This document shows, piece by piece, positions 1 to 9,915 of a DNA stretch of 64,000 nt. The stretch covers positions 1-64,000 of the forward strand of contig QAOA01000243.1 of assembly GCA_003255065.1 (NCBI GenBank). The letters run 5' to 3'. The stretch's first letter is position 1. Every line of letters starts with the position of its first letter. Source of the stretch: Cercis canadensis (lineage: Eukaryota; Streptophyta; Magnoliopsida; Fabales; Fabaceae). The translations under genes and the position numbers were made by a program. The notes below the pieces were generated by a model. It was given only the letters and a program-made list of their open reading frames with translations, had not been told where the DNA came from and ran no database searches.

Positions 1-1532
1 ACATCATAATTTGACTAGAATTAGAGACATTGGACACATTGACAGTCAATGCTTGTTTATTCAAAGAAGCATGCTTGTTCCAAAAGTAGAGTCCATCAGC
101 CATACTAGCACTGCCAATCATCTTCCCCGAGATCTGCTCCTGTATAACACAGCAATTAGAGGTGAAATTAACACGGCATTTAGTATCCCTAGTCAGTTTG
201 CTAATGGATATTAGGTTACAAGACAGGTTTGGGACATGGAGAACAGATTTGAGAACAAGATTATCAGTCAATTTAATTGTCCCAAAACCAGTAACAGGGG
301 ATCTGGTACCATCTGCTACTCTTACCCGAAAATCATGTTTGCAAGGGGTATAAGCAGAAAATAGAGATGAGTTATCTGTCATATGATCTGAGGCTCTTGA
401 ATCAAATATCCAAGGAGCTGATTGTTCTAGGTCAGGGGTAGAAACAGAATTAGCAGTACCTTTTAGAGCTAAGGTGCACATAGGAGATGAGGAATGGCCA
501 AGGAGCTGGTGTAGAACCTCCAACTGCGACTTTGTTAACTGAACATTAGTAACATCCTCTCCACTGGATTCTTCATAGGTAACTTGATGAGCTTTCCCTT
601 CTCTCTTGTTCCTTGGCTTCCAACTTGGTGGAACACCATGGAGTTGGAAACAAGTGTCTCGGGTATGTCCAGTCTTCTTGCAGTGGCTGCATACAGGTCT
701 TTCTCCATATTTTTTTCTGTTTGTTTTCATTGTCTATCTTGAATTTAGACTCTGAAAAAACTCTGGTGTAAAGGGCAGAACCCTCTATTTGGCCAGTTTT
801 AGGATCATTTAGGATCCTTGTCTCCTAACATCACCTTTCTTCTGTTTTCTTCACGCCTAACCTCAGCAAATGCCTCTCCAATGGTAGGCAGAGGTCTTCT
901 CCCTAAGATTCTGCCACGAACCTCATCCAAATCCTTATGCAGACCTGCTAGGAACTCATACAAGCGTTCCTTATCAAGGTGAGCTTTGAACTTGATGTGA
1001 TCATCAACATCTCCCCAATCTGCTTCATAAAACAGATCCAGCTCCTGCCATAATACCTTTAGAGAGTTATAGTAGCTGGTGACATCAAGGTTGCCCTGCC
1101 GAGTGTCTTTGAGTTTAATCTTGATCTCAAAAACTTGGGAGGCATTCTCTAGATCAGAGTAGTTTTCCTTGACAGCATCCCATATGGCTTTTGCTGTCTT
1201 GAAAAGAAGGTAGGTTCTGCTGATGTGAGGCTCCATCGAATTGATGAGCCATGACATCACAATGGAATTGTTGAGTTCCCACATTGCATAAGTGGGATCA
1301 TCAATTTTGGGCTTGCTGGCTTCTCCAGTGAGGTAGCCCATTTTTCCACGGCCTCTAATCACCATAAGAACAGATTGAGACCAGTGGAGGAAATTTTTAC
1401 CATCTAACTTGTGGTTGGTGATGATAAGTGAGGAGCTCATAAGGGAGGAACTCTCACTCACCGAAGGGTTTGCCATGGAGGATACAACTTCAGAGGTTGT
1501 TTTTTTAGAATTCTCCATGTTCATGGATCGTA
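1..1532 (-). pseudogene. Ty1/copia element A: gag, zinc knuckle and protease part of a broken polyprotein
   Basis: This is the 5' half of a copia polyprotein read leftwards and cut by the window edge. The open stretch 805-1524 is the capsid part (motif GKNFLHWSQSVLMVIRGRG, then SWLINSMEP and DEVRGRILGRRPLP), which forms the virus-like particle of the retrotransposon. The first ATG (1545) overlaps the primer-binding site, so Met codons at 1524 or 1518 are likelier starts. Left of 805 the frame is broken, but a CCHC knuckle (about 640-695) and the protease (about 371-412) are readable. The usual protease D-S-G-[AT]-[SD]-H is D-S-R-A-S-D-H here, which should be inactive. The region before integrase continues to base 1. 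It is the same family as element D at 3.6-6.2 kb. The family assignment is secure; the exact frame repairs are inferred. Confidence 0.85.
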
Positions 1533-1544
1533 GCTCTGATACCA
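1533..1544 (-). promoter_or_regulatory. Primer-binding site of element A
   Basis: The minus strand reads TGGTATCAGAGC directly after the LTR. This is the classic plant copia primer-binding site, complementary to the 3' end of initiator tRNA-Met, where minus-strand cDNA synthesis starts. Confidence 0.9.
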
Positions 1545-1800
1545 TGTAGAAATTCTGTATTGGCTTCCTTACCTAAAACTTCCTTACCTAAATGGTGAAG
1601 GAGCTGTGAATTTATAGGGATTTGGTACAACCAATCAATCCCTCAAAATCAGAAATAGTCTAATCTAGGAAATTACAAATAAATACAGCTTAATCTAAGG
1701 GATTTACAGCTATCCTATTAAATGAGCTATATATGGAAAGTCAATCATTCTCCTTGATTGTCAATCCTGATTCAATCCCATAACTTCCGGGATTCCAACA
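1545..1800 (-). repeat. 5' LTR of copia element A
   Basis: A 256-bp LTR. On the minus strand it begins TGTTGGAATCCC and ends TTTCTACA directly before the primer-binding site. It has the same length as the LTR of element D (6230-6485) and the same TGTTGGAA start, which supports one family. Its outer edge abuts a fragment of another copia LTR, so A apparently inserted into that LTR. No 3' LTR is in the window. Confidence 0.88.
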
Positions 1801-1859
1801 GTTAATATAAATAATAGCTGTGAGGTGCTAGTCTCACAACCTTTTCCACTATTCTCACA
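1801..1859 (+). repeat. LTR 3'-end fragment, copia family B
   Basis: This stretch matches, in reverse complement, the end of the 161-bp LTR at 6729-6889 (shared ataaataatag, gctagtctcacaacc and ctattctcaca). It ends in CA and is followed immediately by RNase H codons instead of a primer-binding site. It is either the 5' LTR of an internally deleted element B or the end of a second insertion into B. Confidence 0.7.
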
Positions 1860-2095
1860 GTGATAACCAAGTAGCTCTTCACATTGCCTCTAATCCAGTC
1901 TTCCATGAAAGGACCAAACATATAGAGATAGACTGTCATTTTATTAGAGAGAAGATATTTTCAAGGGATATTGCTACTGGTTTTGTTAGATCAAACGATC
2001 AATTAGCAGATATTTTTACTAAGTCTCTCGGAGGCCCTCGGGTTAACTACATTTATAACAAGCTTGGAACATACGATATGTATGCTCTAGCTTGA
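1859..2095 (+). pseudogene. Copia element B: C-terminal RNase H end of pol
   Basis: The frame opens [10 protein letters not shown] and continues through [14 protein letters not shown] and [12 protein letters not shown] to YALA and a TGA at 2093-2095. This is the conserved end of copia reverse transcriptase/RNase H, which degrades the RNA strand of the RNA-DNA hybrid. It has 79 codons including the stop, the same length as the homologous end at 6493-6729. Everything upstream (gag to most of RNase H) is missing. A purine tract and the 3' LTR follow directly. Confidence 0.88.
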
Positions 2096-2258
2096 GGGGG
2101 AGTGTTAGAATATTCAATATTGATTGACTGTGAATATTGTAGTTATTATAGCTTACATCTAGGCTTGTAACTAGGATGTGATTAGGCCTGTGTTTAGGGT
2201 TGTATTTATTTGGATACCTGTGAGAAGCTAGTCTCACACACTTCCACCATTTCTCACA
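2096..2258 (+). repeat. Polypurine tract and 3' LTR of copia element B
   Basis: GGGGGAG at 2096-2102 is the plus-strand priming tract. The LTR runs from TGTTAGAATATT (2103) to TTTCTCACA (2258), about 156 bp with TG...CA ends. It is the same family as the minus-strand LTR at 6729-6889. Confidence 0.85.
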
Positions 2259-3150
2259 AGTTTCTGAAAATGTTTGAATGAATTATATGGTTACAAATAT
2301 TTTGAAGGCTTATTTGGCTTTTGGGTAGCCTGCAAAACTTAAGCTTTGTGATTTTTTATTTTGGGGGGNGGGGGGGGTTTGAGTATTCTCCTTATACCTG
2401 TAAATGGTGCTGCTGCTAACTAGAAGTTTGTTCGTGAACAATATTAACAATAAAAAGTTTTGAATAAATTCCATTAGTTGGGAAGTGGAGACAACTATTT
2501 AGTTATAGGACATAAATTACAAGAAGTTGAATTCTTAAAGTAATTCAATCTCTTGATATTTATCAAATTGAGGTAATCTTTGGTGGATCAAGAATATTTC
2601 TTATTGGCACCCTCTTCCTATGTGCAGACAAGAACTGAGCTGGACATTAATTAATGATGATCAGGTTGGATCCTAGTTATTGTAAACTTGGTGGCTTAGG
2701 ACACTTTTGAGTGGATGAGTAGGTCTACCTGAAGCTACCTTGCTGTAAATTAGTTTATGCCAGCTTCTTTAATTTGTATTGGTTTGCCTTCTGATTTTCT
2801 TCCAAAATTGAGGTGGGTTGAGAAGCTGTCTCAGAAAGGGTAAAATAGTTGGCTGGTTTGAAATGATTGTATCATTGGCAGGGAGGTAGAGTTAGGAAAC
2901 CAAAACTTAGTTTCTAGCCTACAAGTTAAATATATGAAGAGTTTGTTGAAGTTAGTAGTGTTGTTGCACACTATGACATAATTTTACTAACTATATGCTT
3001 ATGGAAATACTAAAATTTCCTTAATCTAATTCTTGAAGTTGCTTTTCATAAAAAAAAAAGAATAATAAAATAAAAGGAAAAGGAAAAACTTGAAGTAGTC
3101 TTTTTGCTTATGTTTTATAATTAAAGTCTGATTGTACTATCCATTTTCAG
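2259..3150. other. AT-rich non-coding stretch with one N in a G-run
   Basis: I see no open frame with family features. The sequence has the T-rich look of plant intron, and it ends in a polypyrimidine tract plus CAG right before the KU70-like exon, so part of it may be the captured upstream intron. The N at 2369 sits inside a run of G, a typical unresolved homopolymer. No flanking duplication is seen at this N. Confidence 0.5.
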
Positions 3151-3298
3151 CACGAATATTATATTTTCAATGGAGGAGCTATCATTGATTAAAAGGGTTT
3201 CTACTGGACATCTGCGTCTTCTAGGATTCAAGCCACTAAGTTGCTTGAGAGATTACTACAACTTGAAGCCATCAACTTTTCTTTACCCAAGTGATGAG
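3151..3298 (+). pseudogene. KU70: Isolated exon resembling KU70 (Ku-type end-joining protein)
   Basis: In the second frame this 148-nt block reads without a stop. It contains ELSLIKRVSTGHLRLLGFKP, LSCLRDYYNLKPSTF and LYPSDE. The GFKPL...LL/CL...YxLRPS.F.YP pattern is the conserved segment of Ku70, the DNA-end-binding subunit of the Ku70/Ku80 dimer in non-homologous end joining. Seen in the sequence: a T-rich tract with CAG before 3151 and a GT donor at 3299, so the exon is flanked by intron-like DNA. No neighbouring KU70 exons were found on either side; the left neighbour is copia B and the right is copia D. It is most likely a copied or stranded gene fragment. An intact gene with very long TE-filled introns is possible but unlikely. 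The homology call is from memory of the family. Confidence 0.68.
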
Positions 3299-3559
3299 GT
3301 TACTTTTCATCTAGTTTTAATATTACCCGTATATTGCATCTTTGGTTATTGATGGCTCTTCTTATTATTTTCAATGTACCTTTGGTTGATGCTGGTTTTT
3401 ATTTATTTATTTATTTTTCAATGAATGGATAAAAGCAAAAATATTATTGCTGTGAGAGAAAGAGATAGTACAATAACAGAGGATCACATATCCTCTTTAA
3501 GAAACAGGAAAAGAGCAGAACAAGAGATAGCAAAGGGAGCACATCAATATAATAAAGCC
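3299..3559. other. Intergenic or intronic AT-rich stretch
   Basis: It begins with the GT donor of the KU70-like exon and has a short TTTA repeat near 3400-3418. I see no gene. The right edge is where readable copia D sequence stops, somewhere near 3550-3600. Confidence 0.4.
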
Positions 3560-6217
3560 CTACAATCCCTCTGCATGTCTAACAGGTCCTGTTTCAACTT
3601 GCTGAATAGGTCCTGTTTCAGATGATGGAATGGTCTACTGTTCAAGCTCTAAGATGGTTTCCAGGCACACATCTTCGCCTATATGCTCCCCCTGAAGATG
3701 TGTGGGGGGAAAGTATGGTTCTGAATAACACTTATACCCTTTTTGAGTGGGTGAGTAACCTACAAACACACATTTGTGTGCCCTAGGATCAAGTTTGGAT
3801 TGCCCAGGAAATTGGAAGTAAACAAAGACCTTACAACCGAAAGTCTTAGGGCAGAGAGATGTAGGACTGAAGTAGGGAAAAGACTGTTGAAGGACTGAAA
3901 TGGGGGTTTGAAAGGCCAGAACTTTAGAAGGCATCCGATTAATGAGATGAGCTGCTGTTAGAACAGCCTCTCCCCATAGATATTTGGGAATATGCATAGT
4001 GAACATGAGGGATCTAACCACTTCTAAGAGATGACGGTTTTTTCTCTCGGATATACCATTCTGTTGGGTGGTATTGGCACAAGAACTTTGGTGAATTATA
4101 CCTTGAGAATTAAGGTATTCTCCTAGGATAGAGTTAAAGTATTCCTTTCCATTATCGGTGCGAAAAATCTGAATCGTGGCTTTGAACTGATTTTGGACCA
4201 TAGAATGAAAAATTTTGAAGGTTTGGGAGGCTTCAAATTTTTCTTTTAGGAGGTATACCCAGCAGATTCTGGTGTGGTCATCAATAAATGTAATGAACCA
4301 TTTAGCCCCAGAAGTACTTTTCACTCTAGAGGGTCCCCAAACATCACTATGAATAAGGGCAAAAGGTCCAGAGGCAGTATATGGTTTAACATTATATGGA
4401 ACTCGAGTTTGCTTGGCTAATTGACACACCTCACAAGAAAGAGAATTCAAATTTTCATTGATAAATAAGGTTGGAAACAACCGCCTGAGGTACAGAAAAT
4501 TAGGATGCCCTAACCTACGATGTCACAACATAATTTGATCAGATTTGGACACTTTTACAGCAAGAGCTTGTTTATTAGGAGGTCCACAGTTTTTCTGGAA
4601 GTAGAGACCATCTGACATACTAGCACTGCCAATCATCTTCCCCATAGCTTGCTCCTGTATAACACAACAATCAGGGGTAAATTTCACTCGGCATTGGGAG
4701 TCATTGGTCAATTTACTGATTGAAACAAGGTTACAAGTTAAATTAGGGACATGAAGAACAGAATGAAGAACCAGATTTTTGGTTAATTTGATTGACCCAA
4801 AACCAGCAACAGGTGAGAGAGATCCATTGGCTACCCTTACCCAATAGTCATAGGTGCATGGTGTATAGGAGAGTAAAAGAGAGGGATCACCTGTCATATG
4901 GTCCGAAGTTCCAGAATCAAAGATCCAAGGAGTTGAATGTGCAGGTTCAGGGTTAGACATAGAGAGGGCTGTACCTTTAAGAGCTAGAGAACATGTAGGT
5001 GTCTCGGATTGGGTACTAAACAATCGGTGGAGTGCTTCCAGTTGAGGTTTAGACAGCTGAACACTAGAGACTTCTTCCTCTCCCCAAGTTTCTTCAAGTG
5101 TAGGTTCACTAGAAACTCGGTGGGCCTTGCCTTCTCTTTTATTTTTAGATTTCCAGCCAGGGGGTACTCCATGGAGTTGGAAGCACTTCTCCCGGGTGTN
5201 AAGCAATCGGTGGAGTGCTTCTAGTTGAGGTTTAGACAGCTGAACACTAGAGACTTCTTCCTCTCCCCAAGTTTCTTCAAGTGTAGGTTCACTAGAAACT
5301 CGGTGGGCCTTGCCTTCTCTTTTATTTTTAGATTTCCAGCCAGGGGGTACTCCATGGAGTTGGAAGCACTTCTCCCGGGTGTGGCCTATCTTCTTACAGT
5401 AGCTGCAAGTAGGACGATCTCCAAGCTTGAGTGGCTTGTTGTCACCTCGAATTTTAGGATCAGAACTGCCCTTGGTATAGAGGGAAGTAGTTTCAGCAGA
5501 GATTGGGTTTTTTTCTTCTCCCAACATTACCTTCTTTCTGTTTTCTTCATGTCTCACTTCAGCAAAGACTTCTCCAATTGATGGCAGAGGCCTTCTTCCC
5601 AAGATCCGACCACGTACCTCATCCAAAGTTCTGTTTAAACCTGCCAGAAAATCATAGTCGCTCCTTGTCCAAATGTGCCTTGAATTTGACATGTTCATCA
5701 ACATCTCCCCAATCAGATTCATAGAACAGATCTAGTTCTTGCCACAGAACCTTTAGGGAGTTGTAATATCCAGTGACATCCAGGTTGCCTTGCCTAATAT
5801 CCTTCAGCTTCAACTTGATCTCAAACACTTGAGATGCATTCTCAAGGTCTCAGTAGGTTTCTTTTACAGCATCCCAAATCGCCTTGGCTGTCTTGAACAG
5901 AAAATAGGTTCGGCTGATGGTTGGCTCCATGGAGTTGATGAGCCAAGACATGACAATGGAGTTATTAAGTTCCCAAGCAGCATAGCTGGGATCATCAAGC
6001 TTGGGTTTACTGAGTTCACCAGTAATAAAACCCAGCTTTCCCCGTCCTCTAATCACCATGAGGACTGACTGAGACCAGTGGAGAAAGTTCTTCCCATCTA
6101 GCCTATGATTTGTAATGACTAGAGAAGAATTTTCACCAAAGGAAGAGATACCCGGAGTGGACAAACTGGTATTACTACCATAACTCCCTTTTCCCGAAAG
6201 ATCCATGGTTTGAACTT
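3560..6217 (-). pseudogene. Ty1/copia element D: gag, protease, integrase; reverse transcriptase missing
   Basis: The polyprotein is read leftwards from the primer-binding site. Capsid (5660-6200) carries GKNFLHWSQSVLMVIRGRG. The zinc knuckle (CSYCKKIGHTREKC) is shown twice only because of the N-join at 5200. Protease has an intact W-I-F-D-S-G-T-S-D-H-M (about 4880-4930). Integrase (3640-4480) shows the HSDVWGPSR, RTDNGKEY and E-R-K-N-R-H signatures of the D-D-E core. Breaks: a TCT-to-TGA type stop near 5850, a 2-bp loss near 5658, stops near 4480-4520 and at 3635. The linker after integrase fades out near 3560 and no reverse transcriptase or 3' LTR follows, so the element is 3'-truncated beside the KU70-like exon. 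Its 5' LTR is 6230-6485. Confidence 0.87.
5018..5382. repeat. Direct duplicate flanking the N at 5200 (probable assembly artefact)
   Basis: 5018-5199 and 5201-5382 are 182-bp near-identical direct copies meeting at one N. Only a few differences are visible (for example aaacaatcgg versus aagcaatcgg). The pattern fits two contig ends whose overlap was not merged. Confidence 0.85.
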
Positions 6218-6485
6218 GCTCTGATACCATGTAAAAATCTGAGAATAATTTCTCTCTTACTACTATTGACAACCAAACTTTACATATATAGGAATTGATG
6301 ATAGCAATCAATTCCTAATTATAAGCAATAGCCTAATCTAAGGGATTCTATTTACATTAATTATCCCTAGTCAGCTATCCTAATAAATACAATTAACTAC
6401 AGCTGATTAAATACAATAACTCCAGCTGATTGAATACAATTAGCTATCTCTTAATTTCCTCCCTTAATATCTAGGATTTCCAACA
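6218..6485 (-). repeat. Primer-binding site (6218-6229) and LTR (6230-6485) of copia element D
   Basis: The minus strand reads TGTTGGAAATCC at the LTR start and ...TTTTTACA at the end (256 bp), followed by TGGTATCAGAGC. On the other side of the same LTR lies a polypurine tract and the pol end of element C. One LTR thus serves as the 3' LTR of C and the 5' LTR of D, a tandem structure usually explained by LTR-LTR recombination. Confidence 0.88.
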
Positions 6486-6729
6486 CTCCCCCTCAAGCTG
6501 AGGCATAGATATTGATCATGCCCAACTTGCTTGTTAATTCTTCGACCCGTGGTATAGGAAGGCTCTTGGTACGAAGATCAGCTACCTGCTGCTTTGTGGG
6601 CAGATATCTTAGACTAATAAGCCCATTATCAACCTTTTCTTTAATGAAATGTCTGTCAATCTCTACATGCTTAGTTCTGTCATGATGGACTGGATTGTGG
6701 GCTATGTTGACTGCTGCTTGGTTGTCACT
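6486..6729 (-). pseudogene. Copia element C: C-terminal RNase H end plus polypurine tract
   Basis: The minus strand reads S-D-N-Q-A-A-V-N-I-A-H-N-P, RTKHVEIDRHFIKEK and SLPIPRVEEL, ending in a TGA at 6493-6495, then the tract GAGGGGGAG and the LTR. The domain end is 79 codons including the stop, like element B, but the protein is a different family, consistent with the A/D LTR type. Upstream codons are cut off abruptly at SDNQ by the LTR at 6729-6889. Confidence 0.85.
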
Positions 6730-6889
6730 GTGAGAATAGTGGAAAAGGTTGTGAGACTAGCTTCTCACATCTATTATTTATACTAACTGTACAGCAATAA
6801 CGGGCCTAATCATGGGCCTAATCATAAGCTAATTACAAGCCTAAACATATGCTATAATAACTACAGTATTTACAGCTAATATTCTAACA
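6729..6889 (-). repeat. 3' LTR of copia element B-prime (family B)
   Basis: The minus strand reads TGTTAGAATATT...CTATTCTCACA, 161 bp with TG...CA ends. It is preceded by a polypurine tract and RNase H of the same family (6890-7063), so it is a 3' LTR. It is followed directly by the RNase H of element C at GTGAC, the likely insertion site. Confidence 0.85.
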
Positions 6890-7063
6890 CTCCCCCTCAA
6901 GCTGGAGCATACATATTATATGTTCCAAGCTTGTTACAAATGTAGTTAACCCGAGGGCCTCCGAGAGACTTAGTGAATATGTCTGCTAGCTGGTCATTTG
7001 ATCTAACAAAACTAGTAGCAATATCCCCTGAAAGTATTTTCTGTCTAACAAAGTGACAGTCAA
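6890..7063 (-). pseudogene. Copia B-prime: last part of RNase H
   Basis: It reads [27 protein letters not shown] and ends Y-A-P-A with a TGA at 6897-6899, then the purine tract. It is the close relative of the plus-strand end at 1859-2095. It is cut on its upstream side by the N at 7064. Confidence 0.85.
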
Positions 7064-7064
7064 N

Positions 7065-7444
7065 AATTGGCTCACCACACTTACTGCAAATGCAATGTCA
7101 GGCCGTGTGTGTGCAAGGTATATGAGTTTTCCCACAAGCCGTTGATACCTCCCTTTATCAGCATCTATGCCATCCTCTTCTCCCCCTAACTTCTTATTAG
7201 GGGGTGTCAGCTAGTTTACAGCCCATCATTCCAGTTTCTTGCAATAAATCCAGCACATATTTTCGCTGTGAGATTGAAATGCCAGTATGGTTCCTTGCTA
7301 CCTCCATCCCTAGGAAGTATTTTAGAGTTCCTAGGTCTTCTCAAATATCTTGCTGAGATAATTCTTTAATGAACTGATTTCAGCTAGATCATTCCCTGTT
7401 ATAATCATATCATCCACATACACAATGAGGATAGTAATCTTACC
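7065..7444 (-). pseudogene. Copia reverse transcriptase fragment between two N joins
   Basis: The minus strand from 7444 reads I-V-Y-V-D-D-M-I-I-T-G-N-D (catalytic Y-V-D-D at 7409-7420), then KYFLGMEVARN, SQRKYVLDLLQETG and HTRPDIAFAVSVVSQ. This is the C-terminal half of copia reverse transcriptase and the start of RNase H, with a frame break near 7200. It may be the missing middle of B-prime, since it precedes that RNase H in the right order, but both sides are N positions so continuity is unproven. Confidence 0.78.
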
Positions 7445-7445
7445 N

Positions 7446-9330
7446 TCAGCATCTGAATATCCAACCACCTGAGTATGTCCCCTAGTTTCATACAATAGGC
7501 CTTTACCTGGTGCCTTCTTGATGTATTTTAAAATACGAACTACTGCATCCCAATGACTGTCACACGGAGCACTTAGAAATTGACTAAGTACACTCATAGG
7601 GAATGCAATATCAGGACGTGTCACTGTAAGGTAGTTGAGTTTCCCAACAAGTCTCCGATATCTACTGGGATCTGATAAGGGCTCCCCCTGATCAGGTAGG
7701 AGCTTGACATTTGGATCCATTGGAGTCTCCACAGGTTTGCAGTTTGACATACCTGTTTCTTTCAATATATCCAAGGCATATTTTCGCTGAGATGGTAACA
7801 CCCTTTCGGGATTGAGCAACTTCTATTCCCAGAAAATACTTGAGTTTGCCCAAATCTTTTGTCTGAAAGTGCTGGAATAGATGTTGCTTGAGTTTTTGTA
7901 TGCCTTCTTGATCATTCCCTGTAATCACAATGTCATCCACATAGACAATCAAGTACATGCATCGGTTAGGGGATGAGTGAAAGTAAAAGACTGAATGATC
8001 AGCCTCACTCCGAGTCGTACCAAACTGTAGGACAACTGAACTAAATCTCCCAAACCAAGCCCGTGGAGATTGTTTAAGTCCATAGAGAGATCGGCAAAGT
8101 CGACACACCAATCTAGACTCCCCCTGAGCAACAAATCCAGGAGGTTGCTCCATATAAACTTCCTCTTGCAATTCGCCATGTAGAAAGGCATTTTTAATAT
8201 CCAATTGATAAAGGGGCCAGTGGTGAATGGCAGCCATAGAGAGAAAGAGGCGAACAGATGTCATCTTGGCAACTGGAGAGAAGGTATCACCATAATCAAG
8301 TCCGTAGATCTGGGTGTATCCCTTGGCAACCAACCGGGCTTTCAAACGATCTATTTGGCCATCAGGGCCAACTTTGACTGTATAAACCCAACGACAACCA
8401 ACAGTGGATTTACAACGTGGTAGAGGCACCAAATCCCAAGTGCTATTAGAGTCTAAAGCAGCCATCTCATCAATCATTGCCTTATGCCAGCCTGGGTCAG
8501 AAAGTGCTTCACCTACATTTTTAGGAATAGAAACAGGAGACAAAGACGACACAAAAGCAGAATATTGTGGAGACAAACGGTGATAGCTCACAAAATTATA
8601 AATGGGATAAGGATTGCGAGTAGAACGAAAACCTTTGCGGTCAGCAATAGATCGGTCCAAGTCAGAGATCGGAACCTGAGAAGTGACTGGAGCAAGAGAT
8701 GAATCCAATGGGGCAGGAGCAGGGAGGTCATTGGTGGGAGGGTTGTCAACAGGCTCAAGGACGGGTGGCACGATGGGTGGGTGCTCAACAGGCCCAGTGA
8801 CAGGTGGCACAATGGTAGGGTCCTCAACAGGGTCAGGTCGAGGCCGACGATGGTAGGTGAGGAGAGGAGGTGCCGAGTCCTCTGTATGACCAGTGGAGTC
8901 ATGGGACGAAACAACCTGTGGAAGAGGACTAGTGCAAGAAATGGGGAGATCCTGAGTAACAGTAGAACAATCAGGATGCCCTGAAGAAGGAAAGAAAGGG
9001 GTTGTCTCAAAGAAGGTGACATCCGGGGAAACAAGATATCGTTTGAATTCAGGAGAGAAACAACGGTAACCTTTTTGCAAACGGGAATAACCCAAAAAGA
9101 CACATTTGAGGGATTTTGCATGTAACTTATCTTTACCTGGAGTGAGATCATGAACAAAACCTGTGCAACCGAAGACACGAAGAGAAAGAGAGTAGAGTGG
9201 CTGATTGAAAACAAAACATGTGCAACCGAAGACACGAAGAGAAAGAGAGTAGAGCGGCTGATTGGGAAATAAAAGAGAATGAGACACCTGATTTTGTAAA
9301 ACAGAGGATGGCATGCGATTAATCAAATAA
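7446..9330 (-). pseudogene. Copia element E: integrase C-terminus, reverse transcriptase and start of RNase H
   Basis: The long frame 7692-9434 holds the integrase C-terminal core (FWGDAVITA), an unusually proline-rich linker with repeated P-P-V words (about 8700-8870), and a reverse transcriptase with NSTWDLVPLP, KARLVAKGYTQ, QLDIKNAFLHGEL and catalytic Y-V-D-D at 7932-7943. A frameshift near 7800 passes into SQRKYALDILKETG and RHL-type RNase H sequence, which stops at the N (7445) after GYSDA. A 57-bp in-frame tandem duplication lies at about 9150-9264. No LTR of E is in the window. It is a different family from A/D. Confidence 0.87.
9150..9264. repeat. 57-bp tandem duplication inside element E integrase
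   Basis: gtgcaaccgaagacacg recurs at 9163 and 9220. The period is 57 bp, which keeps the frame and repeats the peptide YSLSLRVFGCT. No N is nearby, so a real small duplication is likely. Confidence 0.85.
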
Positions 9331-9333
9331 CAT

Positions 9334-9915
9334 GCAGTGATAACCGCATCTCCCCAAAAACGCAGCGGAACATTATTATGAATGAGGAGAGTACGGGCAG
9401 TCTCAATCAGGTGTCTATTTTTCCGCTCAGCCACTCCATTTTGTTAAGGAGTATGAGCACAAGAAGAGTAATGGAGAATGCCCTGAGAAGTCATAAAAGA
9501 TTGAAATGGAGCAGAAAAGTATTCTCGGGCATTATCACTCCGGAAGGTGCGAATGGTGATTCCAAATTGAGTTTTAGTTTCTGAGCAAAAGGTTTGGAAA
9601 ATAGAGAAAAGTTCTGAATGATTAGCAGTGATAACCGCATCTCCCCAAAAATGCAGTGGAACATTATTATAAATGAGGAGAGTACGGGCAGTCTCAATCA
9701 TGTGTCTATTTTTTCACTCAGCCACCGCATTTTGTTGAGGAGTATGAGCATAAGAAGAGTGATGGAGAATGCCCTGAGAAGTTATAAAAAATTGAAATGG
9801 AGCAGAAAAATATTCTCAGGCATTATCACTCCGGAAGGTGCAAATGGTGATTCCAAATTGAATTTTACTTTTTGAGCAAAAGGTTTGGAAAATAGAGAAA
9901 AGTTCTGAACGATTT
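9334..9915 (-). repeat. 291-bp in-frame tandem duplication of the integrase core of element E
   Basis: gcagtgataaccgcatctcc occurs at 9334 and again at 9625. The two 291-bp units (97 codons) both span the catalytic RSDNA...EYF and the NGVAERKN region and differ by many substitutions. No N separates them, so this looks like an old genuine duplication. The second unit carries stops. A duplicated D-E core is not expected to be functional. Confidence 0.85.

Noticed and set aside
1533..1544. tRNA-like sequences at LTR edges (also 6218, 15251, 27322, 47975, 62727)
   Set aside because: They are primer-binding sites complementary to tRNA 3' ends, too short and without cloverleaf structure to be tRNA genes.
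5018..5382. Double zinc knuckle in copia D gag
   Set aside because: The second knuckle is created by the near-identical duplicate around the N at 5200.
8588..9235. Leu-rich 215-residue frame on the minus strand
   Set aside because: It is an out-of-frame shadow of the proline-rich linker of copia E.
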